A DNA stretch of 58,506 nucleotides from a virus: positions 1-58,506 of the IMG/VR virus record IMGVR_UViG_3300020469_000054; one strand, written 5' to 3'. The translations under genes and the position numbers were made by a program. This document shows, piece after piece, positions 1 to 9,517 of this stretch (positions are counted from its first letter, which is position 1; the number at the start of each line of letters is the position of its first letter). Under the pieces are notes generated by a model. The model ran no database searches. It saw only the letters and a list, made by a program, of their open reading frames with translations, and was not told the origin of the DNA.

Positions 1-2804
1 GGAGCTTCTGTAGTACCACCAAGTTTAGAAACAGTAAGTTTATCGCCAGGAAGGTAATATGATCCAGTATCAGATAAAGTAGTTTGTTGAGCATCAACAA
101 TACCAACAATATTCATTACAACTTCTTCTGAAGTACCTCTATTAAGATAAATCTTGAAATTGGATCTAACTTCAGAAGCAGCATCCCAGTTCCTTGCAGT
201 TGTGCCAGATGATGCCCTAGTACACTCAATAAACTGGTTTAGAGACTTTTCTTTATATCTTATTATCTCATCATTAGCAATTACAATCTCACCGTTTCTT
301 TCTGGCCATCCAATAGTAGAGTCAACAGTAATAACGTCAGTTGTATCTATTAATCCTTCACCCAACTTTGTTTTGTAAGGAACAATGAAAGTACCTTCAA
401 TAGTTTCTTCAGATAAAACCAATTCATAAATTTCAAGGTCTGAAGTCTTAATTGCAATGTAATTTTCTACAAGAGCACTAGCATCTTTAACATTTTCGTC
501 TGCAATGTCCTCAAATTGCTGAACTAACGCATCTTTAATGTTTACTGGGTCACCACTTTCTAAAGTTGCCCTTAAAATCGTATTAATAGACCAAGTTGCA
601 CTAGAAGGTTTAATAATCTGATCTTTAGGGTAAGAAATCGAAACATCTTCACCATAAAGCAATTTAAAGAGATATGCAACACTATAAGAAGTACCTTTTG
701 TAGAATAGAAGGTTTTTATGTTCTTAATAGCATTTCTAACGTCAATACTTGCATAATCTAGTTTCGGAACGTCTGGTAAGTATTGTTCTGTATACTTATC
801 AAGTAATCTCTTAACAAATACTGCATCTAAGCAAGTAATAGCGTCATTTGTGGAATGTGTAGAAGCTACAGTCTCACCAGAGAATACAACGTCACCACTA
901 TTAGTAAATGAAGTAATTCCACTAGCAGCTCTAGCACATCCTTCAAATCTACACTTCTGATATCCAGATCCACCGTTAATTATCTCAAATCCAGTAACTT
1001 CACCTGTTCCAATTTCCACTGACGCTGTTGCTGAAGGTGGAGACTGAATAATAATTTTTGGAGGATTAGATTGACTATATCCAGTACCAAATTCAGTTAT
1101 ATTGATATCTGTAATCTGACCATTGAAGATTGCAGCAACAGCAGTTGCTCCTGATCCTCCAATAGAAGCACCAACATCATTAAGTCGATCATCAACAATA
1201 TAAACTGATGGGACATCATCATAACCACTTCCACCACTTAATATTTCAATATCAACCAATCTACCATCTGAATCAACCTTTGTTTCTAAAATTTGTGCTC
1301 CAACTGGATCAACAATCGCAATTCTAGGAGTTGTTGTATAACCTTGTCCCGCATTAAGAATAGTAATAGACTCAACTTCGCCTTTAGTATTCAATACAGA
1401 CTTAAAAGTTGCTATAATAGGATCTTCACCTGTTGGTTCATCCACATAAACTGTAGGAGCAGTAGTATATCCGCTTCCACCATCTGTAACAGACACTACA
1501 CCACTAAAAGATCCCCCAACGATAGTTGGAGTGCCTAAAGTTGCTCCACCTGGTTGTGCAAAGGTAACCCTTGGTATAAATGTATATCCACTACCAGAAT
1601 CTTCAACTACTATTTCAGATACTGTACCATCTACTACTTTAGCACTAAGTTTTGCTGGTGTACCACCTTCTTTTGTTGGAGACTGAATATTTACCGTAGG
1701 TGGGTTAGTTGTACTATATCCTTTACCGCCACCAAGTAACTGTGTGTTCTTAATACCATTAATTAATGATCTAACTGCGGCATTCGATCCTGTTTTAGAC
1801 TTAATACTAACTTTAGGTGCGTATTCAAACCTATAATCCTTTCCAGTTTCACTAATTTCAATATCTATGATTTCACCATTGTCATTAACACGGGAAAAAC
1901 CAACTCCACCTGATCCAAAAGACGGAATTGGTGCTTCAATAGAGAACAGTGCTAATTTTCTTCCAACTAAAGGTATGAAATTGAAAGAAATTGTGGTTTC
2001 ATCAAAAGTAAAGTCTGTTTTTGGTGTTAATAAATTACCATCATAAATTGCGATGATATACTCATCAACTACTGCTCGATAAGGTTGCGTATTCCTCGTA
2101 ATATTAAAACTCGTCTTATTATCACCAAAATCATTAGAAATATCGTCTAACGCTAAAATTGGGTCTTCAGAAAAACCTTTTAGATATGTAATATTTGTAG
2201 ATTCAAACCCATCAGAAACTGTCTTAGCTCTAGGTGGGGTAGTAAAGTTAATACTGTTATTACCAATAGTATAATCAACTCCACCCACTAAAACCTTATT
2301 ATAAACTTTTACAATAAGATGTTGTGGAGATGATGGACTTACAGGACTATTTTGTGATAGTAATGGAAATGAGTTCTTAACACCATCAAAATCATTAATA
2401 GGATTAGAAAGACCAATCCACTTTATTTTTACCTGATCATAAGAAATACCTGGACTTAAAGCAACACTAGGAGAAGGAATTGCACTCTCATAAAAAATTA
2501 CCTCATTATTAATTAAAATACTACCATTCTTATCAAGAAATGAGTCTACGTTTTCAACTGTTAATGTAGTAGAATCTACTGCAGCATCCTGTACAAGTTT
2601 TGTCGATCCATCAAGAATATCAATGTTTAACTTATCAATATTTAAATATTGTAAGAAATCATTTAAGATATTCTGACCATATCCCGTTTTTTCTTGGGAT
2701 TTATAGTAATATTCAAGTAATTTATTAAGAAGAGGGTGATTATCTTCAACAAACTGCGGTAACTGCTTGCTTACTACCTGAGAAACCTTATTTGTGGTCG
2801 TCAT
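1..2804 (-). CDS. Large GGSGY-repeat virion structural protein (C-terminus beyond window)
   Basis: The reading frame opens with ATG at 2804, seven bases after the gp6 stop, and stays open to the window edge, so about 934 residues are visible and the C-terminus is missing. Between roughly 940 and 1880 there are about eight copies of a 30-45 residue unit centred on G-G-S-G-Y (variants GSGSGY, GAGQGY, GFGTGY) followed by P-x-V-x-I/V. They are separated by beta-type segments, suggesting a string of small beta domains. The N-terminus is helical and polar. A long structural protein directly downstream of gp6 is usual in cyanomyoviruses, in the place where T4 has gp7/gp8, so a baseplate-wedge role is inferred from position. 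The gene is certain; the exact T4 counterpart is not. Confidence 0.82.
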   Translation of the reverse strand, partial: MTTTNKVSQVVSKQLPQFVEDNHPLLNKLLEYYYKSQEKTGYGQNILNDFLQYLNIDKLNIDILDGSTKLVQDAAVDSTTLTVENVDSFLDKNGSILINNEVIFYESAIPSPSVALSPGISYDQVKIKWIGLSNPINDFDGVKNSFPLLSQNSPVSPSSPQHLIVKVYNKVLVGGVDYTIGNNSINFTTPPRAKTVSDGFESTNITYLKGFSEDPILALDDISNDFGDNKTSFNITRNTQPYRAVVDEYIIAIYDGNLLTPKTDFTFDETTISFNFIPLVGRKLALFSIEAPIPSFGSGGVGFSRVNDNGEIIDIEISETGKDYRFEYAPKVSIKSKTGSNAAVRSLINGIKNTQLLGGGKGYSTTNPPTVNIQSPTKEGGTPAKLSAKVVDGTVSEIVVEDSGSGYTFIPRVTFAQPGGATLGTPTIVGGSFSGVVSVTDGGSGYTTAPTVYVDEPTGEDPIIATFKSVLNTKGEVESITILNAGQGYTTTPRIAIVDPVGAQILETKVDSDGRLVDIEILSGGSGYDDVPSVYIVDDRLNDVGASIGGSGATAVAAIFNGQITDINITEFGTGYSQSNPPKIIIQSPPSATASVEIGTGEVTGFEIINGGSGYQKCRFEGCARAASGITSFTNSGDVVFSGETVASTHSTNDAITCLDAVFVKRLLDKYTEQYLPDVPKLDYASIDVRNAIKNIKTFYSTKGTSYSVAYLFKLLYGEDVSISYPKDQIIKPSSATWSINTILRATLESGDPVNIKDALVQQFEDIADENVKDASALVENYIAIKTSDLEIYELVLSEETIEGTFIVPYKTKLGEGLIDTTDVITVDSTIGWPERNGEIVIANDEIIRYKEKSLNQFIECTRASSGTTARNWDAASEVRSNFKIYLNRGTSEEVVMNIVGIVDAQQTTLSDTGSYYLPGDKLTVSKLGGTTEA

Positions 2805-2811
2805 TTAACTT

Positions 2812-4857
2812 CTAAAAACAGGAGATGTTTGCCAAGTTGCCAGCATTATTAAGATCAGGAATATCAATAACAGTAGGGGTAATTTCAAAGTTTTCTGGCG
2901 TAAGACTATTTAGTGGGATAGTCGAAGGTAGATCTGTACCTAATGGAGAAACGGATATAGTTGGGACTATAATCTCAATGACGGTACCTGGATCTGGGGT
3001 GTATATGATGGATGGGTTGGATGGTATTGCTTGGACTGCAATCTGGAATACTTGTCCAGTAATAACAACTGTAGTCTCGTCAATATTACCTGAAAGATCA
3101 ATTACAGGAACATTTCCACCAGCACCAACAATGTTAACTGGTCCAAAGCATATTTGACCAGTATTGTAGTCAACTGTGCCTCCTTTTGGATTTGTAATAA
3201 TTTTTCTAGTACCACTGATATAGAAAACTACTAAATTGCCAAATCCATCATCCTCAAAGTATTGATCTATAGATGGTCTATCCGCAAGTCTAAATTTAGA
3301 CGATTTGATGATAGGTTCTTTTTTACATGCACTTGTTTCAGTTGTTGTAACAGTTGCGGTAATACCTTCAGTAATTTCGATATTTGGAGCACTATCTAGT
3401 AAAGGTGATCCAGTTGACACACAATATGTATTGGATGTATTACCAGTAGCATTAATATACTGTACAATTGAAATCTGGGTGGAAGTATCAGTTACGTTTG
3501 GATCTGAGGAAGTAACTGCTTTTTGGAATTTATTTAAACTGAAATTGTTATTAAAGTTATTAATTTCTTCCTGTTGTGCCCATTCAGTTATAGAATCTTG
3601 TATATTTGTTGAAATTGTAGATACATCTCTAGATGCAGTAGATGGATCATAGGTAGCAAAGACTCTAGGATAAACAAATAGGGTCTTAGTATCAACAATA
3701 ACAGGTTCAATAGATGCCATAGCATATGTTTTAAGCTGTGACACTAATTGGAGCTTTGTAGCATCGTTTAGGGATGATCCAGTCCTAGTTTTTATAGCAA
3801 TGTATACTTTTCCATAAACAGGAGGATTTAATTCATCTCCACCGTATGCAGCAACTGTTTTAGCATTTGAATATATCCTTTTTACGATAGTTTCGTAATC
3901 CTGAATAGTTACTGCCCTATTTTGTGCTGCATAGTACCTAGGAGCATTAAATTTAATAGATTCAACAGATTCTGCACTCTCTCCTAATTGTGCCTTATCA
4001 CCCAACGTAAGGGTCGCTACACTAGCACCATAACCTACGCCATTACTATCAGTAAACTTGCCTACAAAGGCAAATACGCTAGTATCGTTGCCCTTAGAAC
4101 CTTGAGTAACAATATATTCAAAATCAATAATCTCACCATCTACTAATTTCCTTCCAATAACTCCATCACCAAAGAAAACTTCAAATCTCTTATCTTCAGT
4201 TTCAGATAAGAAATATACTCTATCAGTACTCTTAACCTCAGTTATGTTCTCAACCAAATTATAACTATCAGAAGTAGTGCTACTTGCATTTGGACGCACC
4301 CTTACTGAAAGTGTTGAAGTATCAACATTCTCAGAAGTAATTATGTATCTCTGTTTTGCAAAGTTATCTACAGTGTAAGAATAGTTTATAATACTACCTT
4401 CTTGCACTTTCATATTATGAAAATTCGCTTTTCCTGTAGTTTGATCAACTTCTACAGTAACTGGATCTAAAATATTCCACACTAAGTTACCACCTGTTGC
4501 AGAAAGACCTTTTAGAAGAGTTATATTATTGGGATATGATCCTGAAGTCTGTGAAGTCTGCACTTCTATGTGTACACACGCTTTTGATGCAACAACAGAC
4601 CTTGGACAATAATCTAACAGTTTTGCAATATTAACAACATTGTCTCTAACAGTAGAAGAAGAAATGAATGCCTCATTCATGGACATATTTGCCATGAATG
4701 AAGAATAATATGTGTTATACGCTAACACATCAATCATATATGATAAACCTGACCCCTCAAAATCATAATCTATGAACTCATCTCTAGTTCTTAGATATGT
4801 TTTAATAGAAGATTTAATATCTTCAAACCCAAGTGTTGTTAAATTATTTGGTAACAT
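2812..4857 (-). CDS. 6: Baseplate wedge protein gp6
   Basis: This 681-residue protein is close in length to T4 gp6 (660 residues) and reads as a member of the baseplate J/gp6 family. The N-terminus has the family pattern of a helical start followed by 'YMIDVLAYNTYYSSFMAN', and the middle has beta-rich segments ending in 'FFGDGVIGRKL', a typical gp6/J signature. gp6 dimers form the inner ring of the baseplate wedge that links wedges around the hub. Its ATG at 4857 overlaps the gp25 stop by one base (TAATG), so the two are probably translationally coupled, and both are expected to be transcribed from the late box at 5305-5312. The C-terminal 130 residues are proline- and threonine-rich. Confidence 0.93.
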   Translation of the reverse strand: MLPNNLTTLGFEDIKSSIKTYLRTRDEFIDYDFEGSGLSYMIDVLAYNTYYSSFMANMSMNEAFISSSTVRDNVVNIAKLLDYCPRSVVASKACVHIEVQTSQTSGSYPNNITLLKGLSATGGNLVWNILDPVTVEVDQTTGKANFHNMKVQEGSIINYSYTVDNFAKQRYIITSENVDTSTLSVRVRPNASSTTSDSYNLVENITEVKSTDRVYFLSETEDKRFEVFFGDGVIGRKLVDGEIIDFEYIVTQGSKGNDTSVFAFVGKFTDSNGVGYGASVATLTLGDKAQLGESAESVESIKFNAPRYYAAQNRAVTIQDYETIVKRIYSNAKTVAAYGGDELNPPVYGKVYIAIKTRTGSSLNDATKLQLVSQLKTYAMASIEPVIVDTKTLFVYPRVFATYDPSTASRDVSTISTNIQDSITEWAQQEEINNFNNNFSLNKFQKAVTSSDPNVTDTSTQISIVQYINATGNTSNTYCVSTGSPLLDSAPNIEITEGITATVTTTETSACKKEPIIKSSKFRLADRPSIDQYFEDDGFGNLVVFYISGTRKIITNPKGGTVDYNTGQICFGPVNIVGAGGNVPVIDLSGNIDETTVVITGQVFQIAVQAIPSNPSIIYTPDPGTVIEIIVPTISVSPLGTDLPSTIPLNSLTPENFEITPTVIDIPDLNNAGNLANISCF

Positions 4858-5276
4858 TAGGATGGTCTCGCTAATACAAACTGAATGGTCTCCGTTATTG
4901 GCAAACCAATAATATTATATTCTAAACTCACAGTAACGGAATTATTATCATAATCAGGTATACATCTGAGATTCGTTACAGTAACTCGTTTTTCATAGTT
5001 ACTGATTGTGTTCCTAATCTCAACTTGCAATGAATCAATCATAAACGGATCTAGAGGCTCAAAAAGCATCTTATATACACTAGATCCAAATTTAGGATTA
5101 AATAATTTTTCACCAGGAGCAGTTAAAACTATATTTCGTATAGATTGCTTTATAGATTCTTCATTAGTCACTGGTGATATGTCATGAGTAAAGGGATTTT
5201 TAAGAATACTCATAGAGATATCCTTAAAAGCTCTAGACCTCTTTATGTCAGCACTGGTTATTGACTTTAACGCCAT
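4857..5276 (-). CDS. 25: Baseplate wedge protein gp25
   Basis: This 139-residue protein matches the gp25/GpW lysozyme-like baseplate family in size and pattern: 'SIRNIVLTAPGEKLFNPKFG' is the conserved core, followed by a C-terminal half on derivatives of 'VEIRNTISNYEKRV' and 'VSLEYNI'. In T4, gp25 sits with gp6 and gp53 in the wedge core and helps connect the sheath to the baseplate. It is the first gene of a late unit gp25-gp6-large structural protein, with a GATAAATA box 28 bases upstream. A minus-strand hairpin terminator lies between this unit and the small basic gene before it. Confidence 0.95.
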   Translation of the reverse strand: MALKSITSADIKRSRAFKDISMSILKNPFTHDISPVTNEESIKQSIRNIVLTAPGEKLFNPKFGSSVYKMLFEPLDPFMIDSLQVEIRNTISNYEKRVTVTNLRCIPDYDNNSVTVSLEYNIIGLPITETIQFVLARPS

Positions 5277-5304
5277 TTATAGAAAAAGATCTATTATTCT
5301 TAGT

Positions 5305-5312
5305 TATTTATC
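5305..5312 (-). promoter_or_regulatory. Late promoter box GATAAATA for gp25
   Basis: GATAAATA on the minus strand lies 28 bases before the gp25 start and just after a terminator hairpin. It matches the T4-type late promoter TATAAATA at seven of eight positions. Confidence 0.7.
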
Positions 5313-5321
5313 GGGGTTTTC

Positions 5322-5347
5322 AATAAAAAAGGACTCCGAAGAGTCCT
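5322..5347 (-). terminator. Intrinsic terminator after the 48-residue basic gene
   Basis: On the minus strand AGGACTC-TTCG-GAGTCCT forms a 7-bp stem with a UUCG-type tetraloop, followed by six T residues. It separates the PAAR/structural unit from gp25. Confidence 0.85.
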
Positions 5348-5352
5348 CTTGT

Positions 5353-5499
5353 CTATTTGCCTTGTCCACGAGGTCGTTTTGGTGCTTTATTACGAGATGA
5401 AGCAGTATACTTTGAATGTTTACCTTTTCCTTGTCTCGTCTTTTTGGGGATAGATTCTACATAACTACCACCGCTATTCCAAGCGACTTTCATTGCCAT
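5353..5499 (-). CDS. Small basic protein (48 aa), conserved cyanophage type
   Basis: ATG at 5499 to TAG at 5353 encodes 48 residues. The protein is strongly basic, with 'IPKKTRQGKGKHSKY' in the middle and an Arg/Gly/Lys-rich end, and it looks like a small conserved protein I know from cyanomyovirus genomes next to gp25. The gene starts four bases after the PAAR gene stop and is followed at once by a strong terminator. Function is unknown; the charge suggests nucleic acid binding or a packaged internal protein, which is inference. Confidence 0.75.
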   Translation of the reverse strand: MAMKVAWNSGGSYVESIPKKTRQGKGKHSKYTASSRNKAPKRPRGQGK

Positions 5500-5502
5500 A
5501 AT

Positions 5503-6006
5503 TTAAACTCCGATAAAAACATTAGGTGATCCTGTTGCAATCAACGATAGACATGGAGGTCCGAGTGGATCACCCACTCTACACGCTCGTCTAGCATTGA
5601 TGAACACGGTTTTGGTTGTTGCCAACGCTTTTCTAATATGAGCTCCTCCACCAGCAATATCTTCCACACAAAGAGTTTGTGTTGGACATGTGAGAGGTGG
5701 GGGTGGATATTTACATCCTGCTCGTATTACAATTTGTGTGCATGTTGGAGGGTGATTAGTTAAAAGATCTTGATCGACAATAGGAAAATTGCCGTTGATA
5801 ATAACATTACCCACAATTTGCATCACATTGAGAGGCGTTTGCGGAAATGGAGGCCATATATTAGTAGCATCCATTTGTGCGATGGACTTTTTGGGTGCAG
5901 TTTTGCACGTTCCACCGCAACTTACTGTAGCATGGACATTAGCTGGAATGCAACGTCCATGTCCACTATCACTTCCTATAAAAACTGCTGCTGATAATCC
6001 TGCCAT
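5503..6006 (-). CDS. PAAR-type tail spike tip protein
   Basis: I take ATG at 6006, giving 167 residues. It forms TAATG with the upstream stop, and the protein then begins 'MAGLSAAVFIGSDSGHGRC'; longer readings reach into the upstream gene. The Gly/Pro/Cys-rich short beta segments, His residues and the C-terminal pattern 'GSPNVFIGV' are characteristic of PAAR-repeat proteins that cap the central spike (T4 gp5.4 in phage, PAAR on VgrG in type VI secretion). It would form the metal-bound sharp tip beneath the gp5-like needle encoded at 38625-41171. Eight or more cysteines are unusual for a spike tip and may add metal or disulfide sites. Confidence 0.8.
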   Translation of the reverse strand: MAGLSAAVFIGSDSGHGRCIPANVHATVSCGGTCKTAPKKSIAQMDATNIWPPFPQTPLNVMQIVGNVIINGNFPIVDQDLLTNHPPTCTQIVIRAGCKYPPPPLTCPTQTLCVEDIAGGGAHIRKALATTKTVFINARRACRVGDPLGPPCLSLIATGSPNVFIGV

Positions 6007-8591
6007 TAGAAGGGGTTTCCGTATGCAGCCACTGTAGCTGCGTAAGTATTGGTTGATTTTGTCATATGATGACGTATATGTTGTTGACCTGATGCAGACC
6101 AACCTCTACATCCTGGACCTTGGACTTGACCTGACACAACATAACTGTATGTACTAGTTATACCAGTACTTCCATCATAAGTTGAAAAATCACTTGGTGG
6201 AGTAGGAGCACTACAAGTAAAATGCCCACATCCAGATTCAAGAGGTTCATGACCTAAAGTAACAGTAAAGTAGATATCCTTTCTAGGATCTGATCTATAC
6301 TGTTTCATATAATATTTAGTGCCTGGTGAAGCATGGGGCACATCAAGGAATCTACGCTGCACAGTCCTTACACTATTCTCATCATAGGTAATACTATCAG
6401 GTACACCAGTTACTTGAGTAATATTAGTTAATTGTTCTTGTATTTGACCATTATGTGCTCCATATGCATTTTTTAGATCCGTATCTAACTGATCCAATAA
6501 AGACCTATCAATCTCAATTTGATTTACATTTTCCATTAATGCTTCTTTTGGTATAGGTCTATCTAAAGGCACGACATTTTCACGCACTTTCGCAATCACA
6601 GATGGACTGTATAATCTTTGAGGAAGATCTATAACTCGTTTTACAAAAGGATCTACTTGCACTTCCGTGTTTGGATCAGGAATTGTCATATCTCTTGAAG
6701 ATTTTGACGCTTCTCTAACAGCTATAGTAGCATCCCAATAGGGGTTAGTTTCTGCAGGATTGATAATATAATCAATCAACTTCTTTTGATATGCAGTTTC
6801 TTCCTTATCAGTTGCTGCATAATCCCGAAATATCTGCATTAATTCATTATACTGGTCTTCTTCATCAGGAACACCATCCCAAACTGTGTTAGTTACCTCT
6901 GGATCAAAGTGTCTAATCCAAAAATCTGGTGGGTAATCCTGATTATACCCAGATCCAACGTCAATAATCGTTACTGCAGTAAGAACACCGTTAGTAAATG
7001 TGCCTTCTGCCTTCGCAGTCTTACCAGTAACGATTGGAGGACTTGAAATTTGTATCTCTTTCTTCAGATTTGATGGTAATTTGTCCCAAGATTGCCCTCC
7101 ATCGTTAATTGTAACGCCAGAAACGTATCCATTAGTGATTTGCACGCTAACATCGGGTTGTTCTATGTCAGTCCATACATTTGGAGCACCAGGTTTGACA
7201 CTATGAGTCGTATATTGGATAGATTTATCAAAAAACTCGAATAATCCACCGTAAAAAGCACGATCTTTGATGCCATGACCTGCAATTGCGGTAATTACGT
7301 GGTTACGACTTGATGTATACTGCGTATCTTTAGTGAAAGCACTCCCTCTTTCATCCAAATACGCTATATGGTAAGGAAAATTGTCTAAATCTGTATGTTG
7401 GACACGCATTACGAGGTGTCCATTGAGCATATCGCCAGGAATCATGACATCAAATGCAGCTCCACCACTTAAACTAGTGGTTGGGGCAAGTGCTGTAACC
7501 TTTAAGGCAATAGTAAAGGTAGTTTCATCACCACTTGGGTGTCTATGGGTATGCTGAATATTAAAAACATCGCCAACAGCATAGTTTTGACCTGGAGAAA
7601 TCATCTCCATTACCTCCCATTCTGTTCCTGTGATAGTAACTGGCTCATTTGTATCGTCAAGTGCTGGTCTAATTCTACATTTTACTGATAACCCAGTCTT
7701 AATTCCATTTTGAAACACTGGACCATCAAAAACTTCAAACGTTTGAAACTCAACCTCTGAGTTTTCCCATCCCATTTGATTAGTTGCAACAGGATCTGCA
7801 CTATAATCGTAGTTGCTCCACGCTGGTAAGTCTATAGATTGTTGAGTATATACGAAATTTAACCCTGAGACCCCATTAGGAACTGCTGTAGCAAGCTCAT
7901 CATACTGAAACACCACTTTATTGCTATCGGTGCCTATGGCGAATACAAGGGGATATGGGCAATCTGGGTCACCTGTCTCATCGGGACCATTATATGTGTA
8001 TCTAATATATGTTTGATCTGGAGTGCAATAGAAACCTGAGCATTGCTCACATTCTCCTTTTGTTGCTTCTGCTGTTGCTTGACCAGTTTGTACTAAACCT
8101 TCAGTCGTAACATGATAACAAGGCACTCCAATTATACCTGCATTGATTCCCATGTCATAAACATATCCAAACCAAGTATCACTATCCATTGGTTGAAAGG
8201 ATAGTCCGTTAGGGAAGAAGTCAAATAAGACTGCTCCACAATCAATCAACTTTAAGTTCTTACCACAGTTTGTTATACTTACACCATCATAGTTTGCTGG
8301 TGATCCATAATTCACTCCTCCACCATAAGTGGGTGGATAAGGAGATGATATTAGATTATTATAACAAACTGCATCTCTATCTTCCTCTTTTAAACCTGTA
8401 GGTTGCACAATAGGAGGATATACAGGTGCATCTATAATTCTAGCAGGACCAAACGAAGGGTCAGGCATACTTGCATGACAATGTGTTATTAGGTTTCCTT
8501 CACCACTATAGTAACCATCGTCTAGTCTTCCGATTTCTCTACACAATGACCCATCTGTATGGCAACCGCCTTGTCTTCTTTTAGTAGTCAT
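6006..8591 (-). CDS. Virion structural protein (861 aa), cysteine-rich N-terminus
   Basis: This long gene lies between a coiled-coil protein (4-base overlap, ATGA) and the PAAR gene (TAATG). The first 300 residues hold many cysteines and aromatics. The middle is beta-rich, and around residues 490-570 it contains two copies of the same GGxSG/VGSGY-type unit that is repeated in the protein at 1-2804. The last third is helical and then ends in a Gly/Ser/Thr-rich tail. No enzymatic motif is visible. Position just before the spike tip suggests a baseplate or tail-tip component, possibly host-contacting; this is inference. Confidence 0.75.
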   Translation of the reverse strand: MTTKRRQGGCHTDGSLCREIGRLDDGYYSGEGNLITHCHASMPDPSFGPARIIDAPVYPPIVQPTGLKEEDRDAVCYNNLISSPYPPTYGGGVNYGSPANYDGVSITNCGKNLKLIDCGAVLFDFFPNGLSFQPMDSDTWFGYVYDMGINAGIIGVPCYHVTTEGLVQTGQATAEATKGECEQCSGFYCTPDQTYIRYTYNGPDETGDPDCPYPLVFAIGTDSNKVVFQYDELATAVPNGVSGLNFVYTQQSIDLPAWSNYDYSADPVATNQMGWENSEVEFQTFEVFDGPVFQNGIKTGLSVKCRIRPALDDTNEPVTITGTEWEVMEMISPGQNYAVGDVFNIQHTHRHPSGDETTFTIALKVTALAPTTSLSGGAAFDVMIPGDMLNGHLVMRVQHTDLDNFPYHIAYLDERGSAFTKDTQYTSSRNHVITAIAGHGIKDRAFYGGLFEFFDKSIQYTTHSVKPGAPNVWTDIEQPDVSVQITNGYVSGVTINDGGQSWDKLPSNLKKEIQISSPPIVTGKTAKAEGTFTNGVLTAVTIIDVGSGYNQDYPPDFWIRHFDPEVTNTVWDGVPDEEDQYNELMQIFRDYAATDKEETAYQKKLIDYIINPAETNPYWDATIAVREASKSSRDMTIPDPNTEVQVDPFVKRVIDLPQRLYSPSVIAKVRENVVPLDRPIPKEALMENVNQIEIDRSLLDQLDTDLKNAYGAHNGQIQEQLTNITQVTGVPDSITYDENSVRTVQRRFLDVPHASPGTKYYMKQYRSDPRKDIYFTVTLGHEPLESGCGHFTCSAPTPPSDFSTYDGSTGITSTYSYVVSGQVQGPGCRGWSASGQQHIRHHMTKSTNTYAATVAAYGNPF

Positions 8592-8881
8592 TGTTGTAAT
8601 TCCTTTATCTTTGCGTATAACATATCAAAATTATCACCTATATTCATATATCCTTCTTCACCTACTGGTCTATACATGATCTTATCGGGTGTAGGTATCT
8701 TAGATAATGTCTTTTCAATCTCTTCTATACGATCAACAATTATCTTTTGATTAGAGGTAATCTTGATAATAGTCTCATTTACTACGTCAAAAGCATCTTT
8801 GGTCTCTTTAAAGGACTTTTCAATCTCTTTAAAGTTGGCCTCGATGGTCTTCATATCTTCAGATGAAAATTGCTTAGTCAT
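8588..8881 (-). CDS. Small coiled-coil protein (97 aa)
   Basis: Residues 1-60 are a continuous heptad-like helix rich in K, E, I and F ('MKTIEANFKEIEKSFKETKD'), then a short non-helical piece and a final helix. The stop overlaps the next start by four bases. The coiled coil suggests an oligomeric virion or chaperone role alongside the 861-residue structural protein. No family recognised. Confidence 0.7.
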   Translation of the reverse strand: MTKQFSSEDMKTIEANFKEIEKSFKETKDAFDVVNETIIKITSNQKIIVDRIEEIEKTLSKIPTPDKIMYRPVGEEGYMNIGDNFDMLYAKIKELQQ

Positions 8882-8913
8882 TTTAAGATTGTGGTCGCTC
8901 GGTGGGGAGGGTT

Positions 8914-9081
8914 TTATTCTTCAACTTTCTTCAGTGTAAAACTATTTGATACATCATCTACTTCAAACTCTAATTCAGTGCCTTCATACCATCCAAGGTC
9001 TTCACAAACTTCATCAGGTATATGTATGGATAACTCCTCAAATTCGTTGAGCTCAAGTTTAAGGGTGAATCTTTTTGACAT
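8914..9081 (-). CDS. AbrB/SpoVT-like swapped-hairpin protein (55 aa)
   Basis: ATG at 9081 to TAA at 8914. The short protein has the AbrB-fold pattern: a polar beta strand, then 'IPDEVCEDLGWYEGTELEFE' (the typical 'P-x-x-L-x-x-x-L-G-W-x-x-G-D/T' turn), then a closing strand ending 'TLKKVEE'. Such proteins are DNA-binding transition regulators or antitoxins; here it may be a phage transcription regulator. A CATAAATA late box lies 17 bases upstream. Family assignment is by pattern only. Confidence 0.68.
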   Translation of the reverse strand: MSKRFTLKLELNEFEELSIHIPDEVCEDLGWYEGTELEFEVDDVSNSFTLKKVEE

Positions 9082-9086
9082 GTCTC

Positions 9087-9296
9087 TTATAACCTATTAT
9101 TTATGGGATAGTTGGAAGGATGACCTGCTTTCCAATCTTCCCATGCACTAATAACTGCCTTAGAGTCTGTTGTCAGACCATCTAAGACACACTTATCAGC
9201 ACAGGCATAGATTCTACTGTCTAAGAAACCTTCATATTTTAAAATCTGCTCCATACACCATACACGATCATCTTGGTAATCTTGTCTAAAATTCAT
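9087..9296 (-). CDS. Unassigned small protein (69 aa)
   Basis: ATG at 9296. Contains two Cys (residues 14, 32-36 region) and a C-terminal 'SAWEDWKAGHPSNY'. It stands alone between an AT-rich spacer and the AbrB-like gene. I do not recognise the family; composition and codon use look like the neighbouring genes. Confidence 0.6.
   Translation of the reverse strand: MNFRQDYQDDRVWCMEQILKYEGFLDSRIYACADKCVLDGLTTDSKAVISAWEDWKAGHPSNYPINNRL
9098..9105 (-). promoter_or_regulatory. Late promoter box CATAAATA
   Basis: CATAAATA on the minus strand, 17 bases before the AbrB-like gene and inside the 3' end of the preceding gene. It could drive the unit 9081 to 5353. Confidence 0.55.
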
Positions 9297-9517
9297 AGTA
9301 GGCGTAAAATGTTCTTGGCGATTTTTTTATATGTATAAGGAAAAAATATTTTTAATAATATAACATGCCCTGTCGGGTACCTTTGTAGGTTAGGGTAGTG
9401 GCCGTTTTTAACATTTAAGGGGGTTAATTTAACTGCCTGATTAACATTTAAGAGAGGGCTAATAACCCTCTCTAAGTATACATCACTAACTGTTAATTGT
9501 CAACCTATTGTTTATAC
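9297..9517. other. 221-base AT-rich spacer with direct repeat and hairpin
   Basis: No reading frame with gene-like content was found here. It contains a poly-T stretch, a 12-base direct repeat TTAACATTTAAG at 9408-9419 and 9441-9452, a small palindrome GTTAATTTAAC between them, and an 8-bp stem AGAGAGGG/CCCTCTCT at 9451-9473. The hairpin has only a weak T-run on the minus strand, so it may or may not terminate. Confidence 0.6.
9451..9473 (-). terminator. Hairpin, possible weak terminator
   Basis: AGAGAGGG pairs with CCCTCTCT around a seven-base loop. On the minus strand it is followed by TTAAATGTT rather than a clean T-run, so termination is uncertain. It lies downstream of the small genes at 9518-9969. 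Confidence 0.5.

Noticed and set aside
2825-3652. Plus-strand reading frames opposite gp6 and other structural genes
   Set aside because: They are complements of strongly supported minus-strand genes, with no ribosome sites or recognisable content.
6007-6102. Longer start for the PAAR protein
   Set aside because: It would lie inside the upstream structural gene; ATG 6006 forms TAATG and begins with the family's typical sequence.
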